A stretch of 64,000 nt of DNA from a virus. The translations under genes were made by a program, and so were the position numbers. Positions 16,811-25,375 of the stretch are shown one piece after another. Under the pieces are notes generated by a model. The model did not search any database. It worked only from the letters and a program-made list of their open reading frames with translations, and was not told the origin of the DNA. The stretch spans positions 101,610 to 165,609 of the IMG/VR virus record IMGVR_UViG_3300025168_000034; one strand, 5' to 3'. Every line of letters begins with the position of its first letter. Position 1 is the stretch's first letter.

Positions 16811-19800
16811 TTAACAGTTTATATACGACAATTCGTTTTTTCTGTCTATTGTTATAATATTGTCAACCATATCTCTTACTACATCAATGTGTGAGATAAC
16901 TAAACTAAACCTGAAAGTGTCCTTCATATTAGTAAATAGTGTGTGCATTGAGTTTAGATTGGTGCTATCTAAAACACCTAATCCCTCATCAATAGCAATA
17001 AAATCAGGCTTCGGTAGGTTTGTGATCTTAATTAATGCTATACGCAAAGCTATAGAAGATAAGAATTTTTCCATCCCAGAACTCAACTCTAACGGCCACT
17101 TTTCGTCTTCATAACATATGAATCCATTTATATTCTTGCCATCTGTTTCTAATGCAATCTCAAAATCAATTATCTGATTTAGTATAGTGTTGGCGTGTTG
17201 CTCTATGAATGGAACAGCCTTTGATATAAGCTGAAATGGTATGCCATCCTTATACATAGCTTTGCAGTAGATATCATATATTGCTTGATCTTCTACTAAC
17301 TGAGTCATGTGTTGGATTGTTTTTGTACTCTCTTCAATTGTCTCCTCAGCTACACACTTTTTACCATAGAAATCACGTACAGACTTGTTAGTTTTCTGTA
17401 CGACTATAGTTTGTTTATTTTTTTCTATGTTCAACTTACTTAACTTGTCATTCGTTTTATTGTTACGTTCTATGACTTTTACAGCCTTGTTGTATTGTTT
17501 GATTTGCGATTCGGTTTCTGCAATATTGACTTCGCATGCTGCTATGTCTTTATTAAGACGTTCATACTCAGACTCAGCATCACCTTTATCAGCTCGTGCG
17601 CTATTATAGTCAGTTGCAATGTCTCTTATGTAGTCCGCTTGTGCTTGTATTTCTTTATTGTTTTCGATAAAATCAACGATTCGCATACGCTTTTGTAAAA
17701 AGTCAGCTACTGTTGTTTTATCTTCCTCAAGCTCTAGTTTCGTCTTCATTGCATCTTGTACAAACACATTTGACACGCAGTGCTTGCAGTTCGGATCATA
17801 CTCATGTTTATTAAGTTTTTCAAGTTTTGACAACTTGTTTTTGATTGTAATCTTTAACTCTCCCAACTCCGTATCTAGCTCAATCTTTTCTAGTACCTTT
17901 GCTTTGTGGGTAGTGTATAGATCCTGATCAAAGCTGTTCAATGCACGCTCCTTATCATACTCTAATCCAGTTAATCTCTTCTTAGACTCCTCCCACTTCT
18001 TTGTCGATACTTTTTTGTCTTCTTGCAAAGATGTCAATTCTTGTTCGTATTCTTCAAGTGATTCTGATACATCAGAAATATCTATACTATCTTCTTCACA
18101 CGGCTCCAATTGCTCAGATAACACTAACATTTTATCGATCTGATCATCAAGTATAGCTTTCTCTTTTTTATGCACCGCTATAGCATCGTCATGCTTTATA
18201 GTGTATTCATCTAAAGACTTTTCTGCATCACCTAGTTTAGTTTCAAAGTCTTGCTTTTGGTACTCTTCTAGTATAATTGATGCATTTCTATTGCTTCTAT
18301 TGGCAAGGTCATGGAGTTGATCAAATATAGTAACATCTAAGAAGTTGGCTAGCAGATCCTTTCTTTCGCTCTGAGTCTTGTCAATAAAGTTGGAGTTGTT
18401 CTGTTGCAGTGATAATGCAGTTAGGATAAAGTCATCAAACGTACCTACATAGGATTGTATGATCTTACCAGTGTCACGTCTCATCTCACCATTCAGTGAC
18501 ACCTTGTTTCCATCCTCGTTGATGTACCAAAAGTCAATCTCCACACGCAATCTACCCTTTAACGCACCACTACGGTACTTGAAGGCTTTTTTGTGAATGA
18601 AATAGTCCAATCCTTCGAGCTCAAAGTTGAAGGTACACTCGAATGATTCTTTCTTGCGATTAAGTACTTGGTCAGCTTTACTAGCTCTGAACGAGTGATC
18701 GAAGAGGCAGAAGCATAGAGCGTCTAATATGGCAGACTTGCCGGCATGGTTAGGTGCAAATATACCACAAGTACCCATCTTAGTGCTGAAGTCAATGGTG
18801 TTGTCCTCTCCATAGCTGAACATGTTGCTAAACTCGAACTTCTTAGGTTTCCAGATTACACTGCGAGCTACCTCAGGCTGCTGCAACTCACCATTAAGCT
18901 TCTTATTGATTTCTAAAACTTTGGCAATCGAGTCTTCATCTACACCTTCATCGGTTAGGTATTCTGTTAGTAGTTGGTTCTGGTATTGTATGTTACGTAC
19001 GTCTCCTTGGTCTAGTTGTGTACCTAGATGTTCATCACCGTTCCGGCCACCTTTGTCGAGTTTGATAACTATTGCATCTCGGTTTTTGTACTTCTTACGT
19101 ATCGTTGCAAGAACACGCTTCATCTGAGCCGCATCTGTTTTCATTGTCTTGATGCGTAGTCTTGTGTGCTTTGTGATAGGTAGATTGTCTGGCAATACAC
19201 CATCAGTAATCTCTAACGTATAATACCCGTATTCGTTAGGTAAATCGTGAAACTCACATTTGATATCTTTTCGGTCTCGTACATCAATGATACCATATCC
19301 ATGTCCTTCATACGCTTCTCCAAAGTTTTGTTGTACAGTTGAGCCTGGATAGAACATCAACGGATTTGCTGTAGATAATGTTTGACGTTTATGTATATCT
19401 CCTAGTGGTGCTACATCAAAACCAGCAAACGTATCCCAGCTCAATCCATGTTCAATATTCATACCACTATCCACTTTACTATTGGCAACTGTGCCATGAT
19501 ACAAAGCCATTAGTAAATCGTATTGGTCTGGATTATCTATCTTATCGTATGTGATATATTTGTCAGTTTCACCTAATAAAGAAAATACACTGAGTCCTAT
19601 TTTCTGATCTGGTGTGTATATATCATACAATCCTGAGTCTCTTAGGTACCAAAGGTTTCGATGTTTCAGTCCTTGAACGATTGGAGTTAATGCATCTAAT
19701 CTGTGTGGATTATTTAGGTTTGCATCGTGGTTTCCTGTGATCACAAATGTGGGTCTTCTATCTGCCAATCTTTTGAATAGGTAGGATACCATGCTGATAA

Positions 19801-20002
19801 GCTCTGGACTCATCTCTGTTTTAGCATGCACAATATCACCTCCAACTGTTACGATGGTGTTAGGAGAACACTTGTCTAATTCCTCAAACATTCTGTCAAA
19901 CACCTGCTTAAACTCTTTGTGCCGTTTCCAGTTCCTAATGTGTACATCAGCGATGTGAAAGATGTAATCAACATTGTTGGGTAGTGTAATTCCTTGGCTC
20001 AT
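16811..20002 (-). CDS. Fused Mre11/SbcD-Rad50/SbcC recombination nuclease (gp47-gp46 fusion)
   Basis: 1063 aa. Residues 1-330 form an Mre11-type metallophosphoesterase: HIADVHIRN (D19, H21), GGDIVHAK, GNHD (90-93) and GDIHKRQ. From about residue 385 a Rad50-type ATPase begins: Walker A APNHAGKSA (about 414-422), coiled coil, zinc hook CKHC (about 738), second coiled coil, signature ELSSGMEKF, and Walker B-like PDFIAIDEGLG (about 1004). T4 makes these as separate gp47 and gp46; here they form one continuous frame with no stop. The expected role is DNA-end resection in recombination-dependent replication and host DNA breakdown. The start overlaps the primase stop by 4 nt. Confidence 0.93.
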   Translation of the reverse strand: MSQGITLPNNVDYIFHIADVHIRNWKRHKEFKQVFDRMFEELDKCSPNTIVTVGGDIVHAKTEMSPELISMVSYLFKRLADRRPTFVITGNHDANLNNPHRLDALTPIVQGLKHRNLWYLRDSGLYDIYTPDQKIGLSVFSLLGETDKYITYDKIDNPDQYDLLMALYHGTVANSKVDSGMNIEHGLSWDTFAGFDVAPLGDIHKRQTLSTANPLMFYPGSTVQQNFGEAYEGHGYGIIDVRDRKDIKCEFHDLPNEYGYYTLEITDGVLPDNLPITKHTRLRIKTMKTDAAQMKRVLATIRKKYKNRDAIVIKLDKGGRNGDEHLGTQLDQGDVRNIQYQNQLLTEYLTDEGVDEDSIAKVLEINKKLNGELQQPEVARSVIWKPKKFEFSNMFSYGEDNTIDFSTKMGTCGIFAPNHAGKSAILDALCFCLFDHSFRASKADQVLNRKKESFECTFNFELEGLDYFIHKKAFKYRSGALKGRLRVEIDFWYINEDGNKVSLNGEMRRDTGKIIQSYVGTFDDFILTALSLQQNNSNFIDKTQSERKDLLANFLDVTIFDQLHDLANRSNRNASIILEEYQKQDFETKLGDAEKSLDEYTIKHDDAIAVHKKEKAILDDQIDKMLVLSEQLEPCEEDSIDISDVSESLEEYEQELTSLQEDKKVSTKKWEESKKRLTGLEYDKERALNSFDQDLYTTHKAKVLEKIELDTELGELKITIKNKLSKLEKLNKHEYDPNCKHCVSNVFVQDAMKTKLELEEDKTTVADFLQKRMRIVDFIENNKEIQAQADYIRDIATDYNSARADKGDAESEYERLNKDIAACEVNIAETESQIKQYNKAVKVIERNNKTNDKLSKLNIEKNKQTIVVQKTNKSVRDFYGKKCVAEETIEESTKTIQHMTQLVEDQAIYDIYCKAMYKDGIPFQLISKAVPFIEQHANTILNQIIDFEIALETDGKNINGFICYEDEKWPLELSSGMEKFLSSIALRIALIKITNLPKPDFIAIDEGLGVLDSTNLNSMHTLFTNMKDTFRFSLVISHIDVVRDMVDNIITIDRKNELSYINC

Positions 20003-20922
20003 ATGTTCATTTTATATTTTATCAAATCAAAAAAGCTAAGCTGTTGAGCTTGCTCTAACATGCTTAGCATGCCTTTGTGTCCAGTTTCATTTGGATCTTT
20101 ATCTTTCAAGTCTGTGTAGTACACCTCTATGCCATTGTTGATGAAGTACTCTATCTCTTCCAGACTATCCTTATATGCGTCTGGATCCAAGGCTAGGTAA
20201 AGCTTAGGAGGTCGCTCACTTAAAATACGTGATCTTAGTGTTGGAAGTATCTTTTTACCAAACAATGGAATCACGTTACGCTTTGTTGATATTGCATCGA
20301 ATGCACCCTCCACTATTACAATAGGCTCTTTCCAGTTTATATGGCTACCAAATCCAATAACATCCTTTGATACTGGAGGATTCTTGTGTTTATGGTCTGT
20401 ATCATAGAAGCTTCTACCAGCATAGTAGTTTAGGAATCCATCTTCATCAAAGCTAGGCACTACTAACATGCCTCCATAAGGGCCATCTTCACAATATCCT
20501 ATCTCATACTTGACTATATCAATAGGAGAAAGCCCTCTCTTATGTACTGCATAATGTATAGCGTTTCTATAGTGTGGAGTGTTCCTTTGGTTGTGTAGTG
20601 GTTTGTATTGCTCTGGCAAAGAGTATAGTTTGTTGGATTTCTTCTTTTGTGTTGTAACCTTTACATCACCATAGACTTCTCGTATTTTAGGGAAAACATA
20701 CTCAGGAGCTTTGCTTTTCTTTAGAAGTGAGTTCACAGTCTGACCACGCGCATTGCATACCCAACAATGCCATTTTTGCGTCAAGACATTAACTTGCAGC
20801 TTCTTTTTGTGATGATTACAGAATGGACAGTGAAAGCTCTTTTCTCCATTTTTATGTGGCGTAGATCTTCCTAAATGTCCATGTAGTACCTTCATCACAA
20901 CCTCAGTTTGTGATACATTCAT
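19999..20922 (-). CDS. 61: DNA primase, DnaG/gp61-type
   Basis: 307 aa. An N-terminal zinc-binding domain shows CPFCNHH and CWVCNARG spaced as in CHC2-type primases (residues ~32-59). A TOPRIM domain follows: IVIVEGAFDA carries the catalytic Glu (residue ~205), and LYLALDPDAYKDS the Asp motif. It makes RNA primers for lagging-strand synthesis with a helicase not seen in this window. Length is close to T4 gp61 (342 aa). The gene is coupled to the SbcDC fusion. Upstream it has GTATATTTAG 3 nt before ATG, a motif shared with the phosphoribosyltransferase gene and different from TATTTATA, hinting at earlier expression. Confidence 0.87.
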   Translation of the reverse strand: MNVSQTEVVMKVLHGHLGRSTPHKNGEKSFHCPFCNHHKKKLQVNVLTQKWHCWVCNARGQTVNSLLKKSKAPEYVFPKIREVYGDVKVTTQKKKSNKLYSLPEQYKPLHNQRNTPHYRNAIHYAVHKRGLSPIDIVKYEIGYCEDGPYGGMLVVPSFDEDGFLNYYAGRSFYDTDHKHKNPPVSKDVIGFGSHINWKEPIVIVEGAFDAISTKRNVIPLFGKKILPTLRSRILSERPPKLYLALDPDAYKDSLEEIEYFINNGIEVYYTDLKDKDPNETGHKGMLSMLEQAQQLSFFDLIKYKMNI

Positions 20923-20925
20923 AGA

Positions 20926-20935
20926 CTAAATATAC
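20926..20935 (-). promoter_or_regulatory. Second promoter-like motif GTATATTTAG before primase
   Basis: The minus strand reads TTTTCCGTATATTTAGTCT then ATG. Nearly the same block, with identical 3-nt spacing, precedes the phosphoribosyltransferase gene at 55108. TATATTTA resembles the Bacteroidota -7 box TAnnTTTG, so host sigma factor use is possible. Confidence 0.4.
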
Positions 20936-20941
20936 GGAAAA

Positions 20942-21349
20942 CTATTCGTTTAACCAACTATTTGGTATCTCTTTGTTACTGTAAATAAAGTTGTTTTTTA
21001 CACACCAATCTGCGTATGTGGTTTTTGACCCTTTTCTAATCTTGTTGTTTGCATTTTGAAACACAAACCTTATATCTAACTCAGGATGCTGACTTTTTAT
21101 TAAGACATGCTTCTGCCTATCTGCTAATACAAATCTACCCTTTGTCTCAATAAAAATTCCATTTGGAAGTTTGAAGTCGGGAGTGTATGTGTGGTTGGTA
21201 GCTGGTTTTGAGTATGATATTTTGTGTTGTTCATACTCACCACTGACACCACGACTCTTGAGTGATTTATCTATATCCTCCTCTAAGCCACTCCTAAACC
21301 CATGCTTCTTAGCTATTGCTCTTTTGCTTGATTTTTTTCTTCTGGCCAT
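20942..21349 (-). CDS. T7 endonuclease I-like Holliday-junction resolvase
   Basis: 135 aa, close to T7 endonuclease I (149 aa). The catalytic set is E23 (SGLEEDI), D58 (TPDFKLPNG) and E68/K70 (IETKG). The spacings D to E of 10 and E to K of 2 match D55, E65 and K67 of the T7 enzyme, and E23-D58 matches E20-D55. It should cleave branched DNA before packaging, working with the recombination nuclease next to it. T4 itself uses endonuclease VII (gp49), so this is a different solution in a T4-like phage. The basic N-terminus (MARRKKSSKR) overlaps the SpeD gene by 37 nt. Confidence 0.88.
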   Translation of the reverse strand: MARRKKSSKRAIAKKHGFRSGLEEDIDKSLKSRGVSGEYEQHKISYSKPATNHTYTPDFKLPNGIFIETKGRFVLADRQKHVLIKSQHPELDIRFVFQNANNKIRKGSKTTYADWCVKNNFIYSNKEIPNSWLNE

Positions 21350-21708
21350 AACTGTTTTATTTTGTAGTTTCGATCGAATAACTTAGCTGATGTTTCTTTC
21401 ATTCCGTACAGACTGATTACCAAATCTATACTATCCTTCTCGAAGGTCTTGCATGAATAAATATCTAGTTGATAGTCCAAACTATCGTCCCACGTATGTA
21501 TAGCAATGTGTGATGTTGTAATGATACCAACTCCAGATACTCCTGGATATTCGTTGGGTTCGTATCCTACAACTGGATTCATAGGCATTCCTTCTACATA
21601 ACGCATATCAAGAGCTATTACCAATTTATCAATCAAATCCTTCACTTGATCTGTTGTAAGCTTTTCGCTAAGCGTTCCCTTGGATATGAGGTGTTTGTGG
21701 TCTAACAT
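21313..21708 (-). CDS. speD: SpeD-type pyruvoyl decarboxylase (AdoMet decarboxylase family)
   Basis: 131 aa, the size of bacterial class 1B SpeD. The key residues are S66 (TTSHIAIHTW), the presumed pyruvoyl precursor, H71 and C86 (IYSCKTF). Spacings of 5 and 15 equal those of Thermotoga maritima SpeD (S63, H68, C83). The residue before the cleaved serine is Thr rather than the usual Glu. SpeD makes decarboxylated S-adenosylmethionine for spermidine synthesis, but some phage homologues are reported as arginine or ornithine decarboxylases, so the substrate is open. No spermidine synthase gene is present in the window. Confidence 0.88.
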   Translation of the reverse strand: MLDHKHLISKGTLSEKLTTDQVKDLIDKLVIALDMRYVEGMPMNPVVGYEPNEYPGVSGVGIITTSHIAIHTWDDSLDYQLDIYSCKTFEKDSIDLVISLYGMKETSAKLFDRNYKIKQLWPEEKNQAKEQ

Positions 21709-21709
21709 G

Positions 21710-22372
21710 TTAGTAAACTTTTAAAAATGATAGCATTTTAGGTTCGTGCAAATATTCTAAGTGATCAATTCCAAAGTACTTTGCTTTAGTCTTGGACTGC
21801 TCATACTCGTCAAAACTGTCTTCCGCAATGAGTGGTTTGAGATCTGCATATACCTGCTCCCAATCTTGGTTAAGAATTAGATCTTCTAAAAAGACAACAT
21901 GTTGCTTGTATAACTCAAAATCGTGAAAGTCGTGTTCGATGTGCATTAATTCAAAAACCTTGCCATCTTCTATCCAATCGATACAAAAGTCAGCCATATA
22001 CTTAGGTTTAATGTTAACTAACTTTTGGAGACGTTTGTTGTGTTTTGCAAACTCTTTAAGTTGTTCTAAAGCTTCGCCAGCGTATCCGTATCTGGTGTTT
22101 AGGTGGCAGTGGTCTAAGAAGATGTGTGCGTGTGGCACGTCTTGAGACATCCAGTCTTGAAAACATGCTGAGGCGTCTGTTGGACGTCCAGGTACGAGTA
22201 TGTGTCCAGGAATGTTTGACTGTTTGTGATACTCTCCCTCTACGTAAGTTAGCTCATAGCCAATACGATCGAAAAAGTCTGGAATAATCATTTTATCAAA
22301 GACGGTTTCATCTTCTAAAGGTTTTGTAATATATGGATAATCGACTAGTTTGTAATTAAGTTTATTTATCAT
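21710..22372 (-). CDS. Unknown protein beside SpeD
   Basis: 220 aa, unrecognised. The central region is rich in His, Asp, Glu and Cys: HAHIFLDHCHLN (around residue 82), ADFCIDWIEDGKVFELMHIEHDFHDFE (about 126-152). That could form a metal site, but no family pattern is clear. No signal peptide or membrane helix. It sits directly upstream of speD with one base between stop and start, and overlaps the end of the large LamG protein gene by 11 nt. Co-expression with speD makes a metabolic or regulatory role plausible. Confidence 0.6.
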   Translation of the reverse strand: MINKLNYKLVDYPYITKPLEDETVFDKMIIPDFFDRIGYELTYVEGEYHKQSNIPGHILVPGRPTDASACFQDWMSQDVPHAHIFLDHCHLNTRYGYAGEALEQLKEFAKHNKRLQKLVNIKPKYMADFCIDWIEDGKVFELMHIEHDFHDFELYKQHVVFLEDLILNQDWEQVYADLKPLIAEDSFDEYEQSKTKAKYFGIDHLEYLHEPKMLSFLKVY

Positions 22373-25298
22373 ATCTGACTATAAAGGTTGTATCTACGTT
22401 ACTTGGTAATTTTAATGGGAATCCTAGTTTTGCAACTGCTAACATTTCTCCATACTCATTATATAATCCAATTGCTGTTACGTATGGTTTGAAGTCTGAT
22501 CCAGTTGTGAATGGTCTAAACTCGTATTGGTTTGATGCAGGATTGTATTCTTGTACTGTTGGATTATTACTTCGATTAAACTCTCCTGCCCCAACTGTGC
22601 ATGCTATTTCTTTTTCATAAATTGTATGAGTTCCTCTTGCTACGACTTCTTTTATGTCCATGTATCTTGATATAATTGATCCAAGTACCATTTGTCCGTG
22701 ATTATAAAACACATTGCCTACAATTGTTGTAGCTCGTCCTAGTGTATGGTAAGATAAAAATCTATCGTTACTACTCATTAATCCAGCATACATTTTAATA
22801 TTGTCAATTAACCCATCAAATCCTTGGTCCGCTGACACACTGTTACCTATGTGTATATCAGACTTATTAGAGCATGCAGCTCCATCTATAACATCAGGTG
22901 AGGTTGTTTGTAGTACGTTATCAATATACATCATCAACGTAGAAGAGCTTAGTTGGCATGTTACGTGATGCAGTTGATTCAATGTTAAGCTACCAGAAAC
23001 TTGGGCTTGTTCAAATAAATTATCGCGCTTAAAACGTAACATCGTACTTCCAGAATCCATAGTAATAGCATATGGTGTTCGATTGTCGCTTTTGTATGTG
23101 AAGACATTACCATTTATATCTACTCCATGATTTTCAGAGGTGCCTTGTTTGTTTAAGATAGCAGACCCTGAAGGATGTATTGAGTGAGCGGTAGGTCTTA
23201 TCATGAAAGTGATTGTAAAATCGTTATTCTCAAAATTGTAAGACTGTCTATAGTTTTGTACAGTTGAAGGTTGTATGTGTATGCTTGATGATAAGCTGCT
23301 ACTAAACGTAGGAACAACTCCTAGTAAGTCAATAGGTTGAGGTATTGGTATAGTGGCTCCAGCAATATCTGTGAATTTTATATTTTTGTAATGAGTTTCC
23401 ATTACCCAATTACCGCGATTAAAGCTGCTAGTTAAGTTAATTGCACCTTTACCGTTGTATTTGTACAAATCTCGAGTAGGCCACTCTCCTACACTATTAA
23501 TCGATAACGACTCGCTCACCCTTGTAGATGGAGATATTGGTGAAATTAATCCTCCAGACACAAAAAGATTACCACTTAGGTCGTCTTTTATTTCTATGGA
23601 TTCATTATTACTACCACTTATATTGTAATTTGCTTTAATTGACAAAGAGGATTGCTGAATACCCTCTCCAAACTTTGTTTGTGCAAGATTAACAATATAT
23701 GCTTGATCTTCTAAATCTCTAATTTGAGTGTTTATATTCCCATTACCAAATGCTGCTTTTGTGTTGCTATAAAAATCTTCATAAAATAAATGGTTTACAG
23801 ATTTGTGTACAACACGTTGAAATTTTTTATTAACTGTAACGGGTTCGTAGTATTGGAAGTGTGGATTGCCTTGGTCGAATAGTGTGTTAAGGGGGTTGTA
23901 GCTTGGATGTGATGGTGTTGGATTGTAATCTGCTTTATACACAGAAAAGGTTGGTTCTGAGTTTACATCAAATTGAATAAACCTTTCGCTATATGATGAG
24001 CTAAATCCTATAAAAATATCTGAACTTGATGCATTAGTTTTTAATGTGGTTCCAATTTGCAAATCTCCTTTTGTAGCTCCAAAATGATCTGGGTCAGATA
24101 TTGCATATGTGTCGGGGTTAATTGTGAAAAACACAGACTCTTTCAAGCTGTTAGTAGATCCAGCAAATATTCCTATTGTTGCTGGTGTTTGATTGGTTTG
24201 GATTGTGGCTTTGACTTTGGGCTTTAATGCTACCCACTGTCTTGCATCAATTACTTTATCAAATGACGCTACATTGTACGGTGTATCTACAGCATATAAA
24301 TCAATACCAACTTGTCCATCATTATATACAACATGCACTTTACTCTCTTGTAAAGTTGACGATCCAGAAATAAAGTTAGTTTTATCTATTAAAATGTCTG
24401 CAACGTTGGATGTTATTAGTTGAGATATTGCGGTGTCCTTAACACAAAACAATTTTCCGTCCTCAAACAATGCAAAATATCTATTCTGGGTTCCACAATA
24501 TAAAAAGGTTTTGAGAGCTGTTGGTGTTGTAGCTCCATAAACACTTGCTCCATATACAGCGTATCCAAACGCACTACCTGGACTTACTGATGAGCTAAAG
24601 CTAGCTGTTAGAGCTTGTGGAAGTGATCCAGTAAATGATACGGCATAAGCTCCTAATGATCCGGAAGCTGCTATTGCTAACACTTTGTCGTTTATAGTTT
24701 TACCTTCTGCATTTACAGCACTAAACGACGCTGTTAAGCCTGCATCAATAGACGAAGGCATAATTAACCCTTCAACACCTCCAAAGTTTCCTGTGCTAAC
24801 AGCAAAAGTCTTTGATGTTACACCTAGAGTTCCAGCAACAAAAACAGTATCTTTTGCTCCGCTGGATAACTCGCACACGGATATACTCTTTACGTCTGTT
24901 ACCTTTGAGCTTGTGTATGGTGTTCCTTTTACAAGTAGATTGTTGTATGGATCTACTGCTCCAAAACCATTTGCAGTTGCTGCTGCATGTATATATTGCT
25001 GTGTGTGCCCTATACCATAAGCAGTTACTCCGTTTGGATTTGGTGTTATTACATCGTTTAGAATTTCATAACCGTCATCCTGGTTTAGACGTAATAATCT
25101 GCTACTACTAACATCAGTGACGTAAAGTCCTCTAACTCCAGCCTTACTTGATCCTTCTAATGATCCAACACTAACTGGGCTAGCCTGAACATTTGAGTAA
25201 TAGGTTTTATAGCAAACAGTGCTAAACCATTTCTTATGTGCTCGAAAAGGCGTAAGCCTTATATCGGATGCGTCTAAATTTTTAAAAACTCCTGCCAT
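22362..25298 (-). CDS. Large virion protein with LamG-like domain
   Basis: 978 aa, Ser/Gly/Thr-rich, beta-structured, probably tail fibre or decoration. Residues ~690-860 resemble a concanavalin/LamG sandwich: FTITFMIRPT, LNQLHHVTCQLSSSTLMMYIDN and FDGLIDNIKMYAG are the usual strands, bounded by a jelly-roll. The last ~45 residues (YVTAIGLYNEYGEMLAVAKL...) repeat the ending of the next upstream gene, so the two share a C-terminal virion module. Likely host-surface glycan binding. A TATTTATA element is 4 nt before ATG; a GTG three codons later is an alternative start. Confidence 0.72.
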   Translation of the reverse strand: MAGVFKNLDASDIRLTPFRAHKKWFSTVCYKTYYSNVQASPVSVGSLEGSSKAGVRGLYVTDVSSSRLLRLNQDDGYEILNDVITPNPNGVTAYGIGHTQQYIHAAATANGFGAVDPYNNLLVKGTPYTSSKVTDVKSISVCELSSGAKDTVFVAGTLGVTSKTFAVSTGNFGGVEGLIMPSSIDAGLTASFSAVNAEGKTINDKVLAIAASGSLGAYAVSFTGSLPQALTASFSSSVSPGSAFGYAVYGASVYGATTPTALKTFLYCGTQNRYFALFEDGKLFCVKDTAISQLITSNVADILIDKTNFISGSSTLQESKVHVVYNDGQVGIDLYAVDTPYNVASFDKVIDARQWVALKPKVKATIQTNQTPATIGIFAGSTNSLKESVFFTINPDTYAISDPDHFGATKGDLQIGTTLKTNASSSDIFIGFSSSYSERFIQFDVNSEPTFSVYKADYNPTPSHPSYNPLNTLFDQGNPHFQYYEPVTVNKKFQRVVHKSVNHLFYEDFYSNTKAAFGNGNINTQIRDLEDQAYIVNLAQTKFGEGIQQSSLSIKANYNISGSNNESIEIKDDLSGNLFVSGGLISPISPSTRVSESLSINSVGEWPTRDLYKYNGKGAINLTSSFNRGNWVMETHYKNIKFTDIAGATIPIPQPIDLLGVVPTFSSSLSSSIHIQPSTVQNYRQSYNFENNDFTITFMIRPTAHSIHPSGSAILNKQGTSENHGVDINGNVFTYKSDNRTPYAITMDSGSTMLRFKRDNLFEQAQVSGSLTLNQLHHVTCQLSSSTLMMYIDNVLQTTSPDVIDGAACSNKSDIHIGNSVSADQGFDGLIDNIKMYAGLMSSNDRFLSYHTLGRATTIVGNVFYNHGQMVLGSIISRYMDIKEVVARGTHTIYEKEIACTVGAGEFNRSNNPTVQEYNPASNQYEFRPFTTGSDFKPYVTAIGLYNEYGEMLAVAKLGFPLKLPSNVDTTFIVRYDK

Positions 25299-25302
25299 TA
25301 CA

Positions 25303-25310
25303 TATAAATA
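25303..25310 (-). promoter_or_regulatory. Late-promoter-like element TATTTATA after a terminator-like hairpin
   Basis: The minus strand reads CGACATATTTATATGTA then ATG at 25298 (4 nt between). It follows the hairpin at 25324-25351 by about 13 nt. Confidence 0.5.
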
Positions 25311-25317
25311 TGTCGAT

Positions 25318-25351
25318 AAAGCAAATCCCTTCCATTATGTTGAAAGGGATT
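25318..25351 (-). terminator. Terminator-like hairpin
   Basis: Stem AATCCCTT/AAGGGATT (25324-25331 and 25344-25351) with a 12-nt loop, followed on the minus strand by a short T-containing tail (TGCTTTA). It lies in the 77-nt gap after the 359-aa gene. The T-tract is weak, so termination may be partial. Confidence 0.5.
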
Positions 25352-25375
25352 ATTGGCTAGTTTGATTATGTGATT

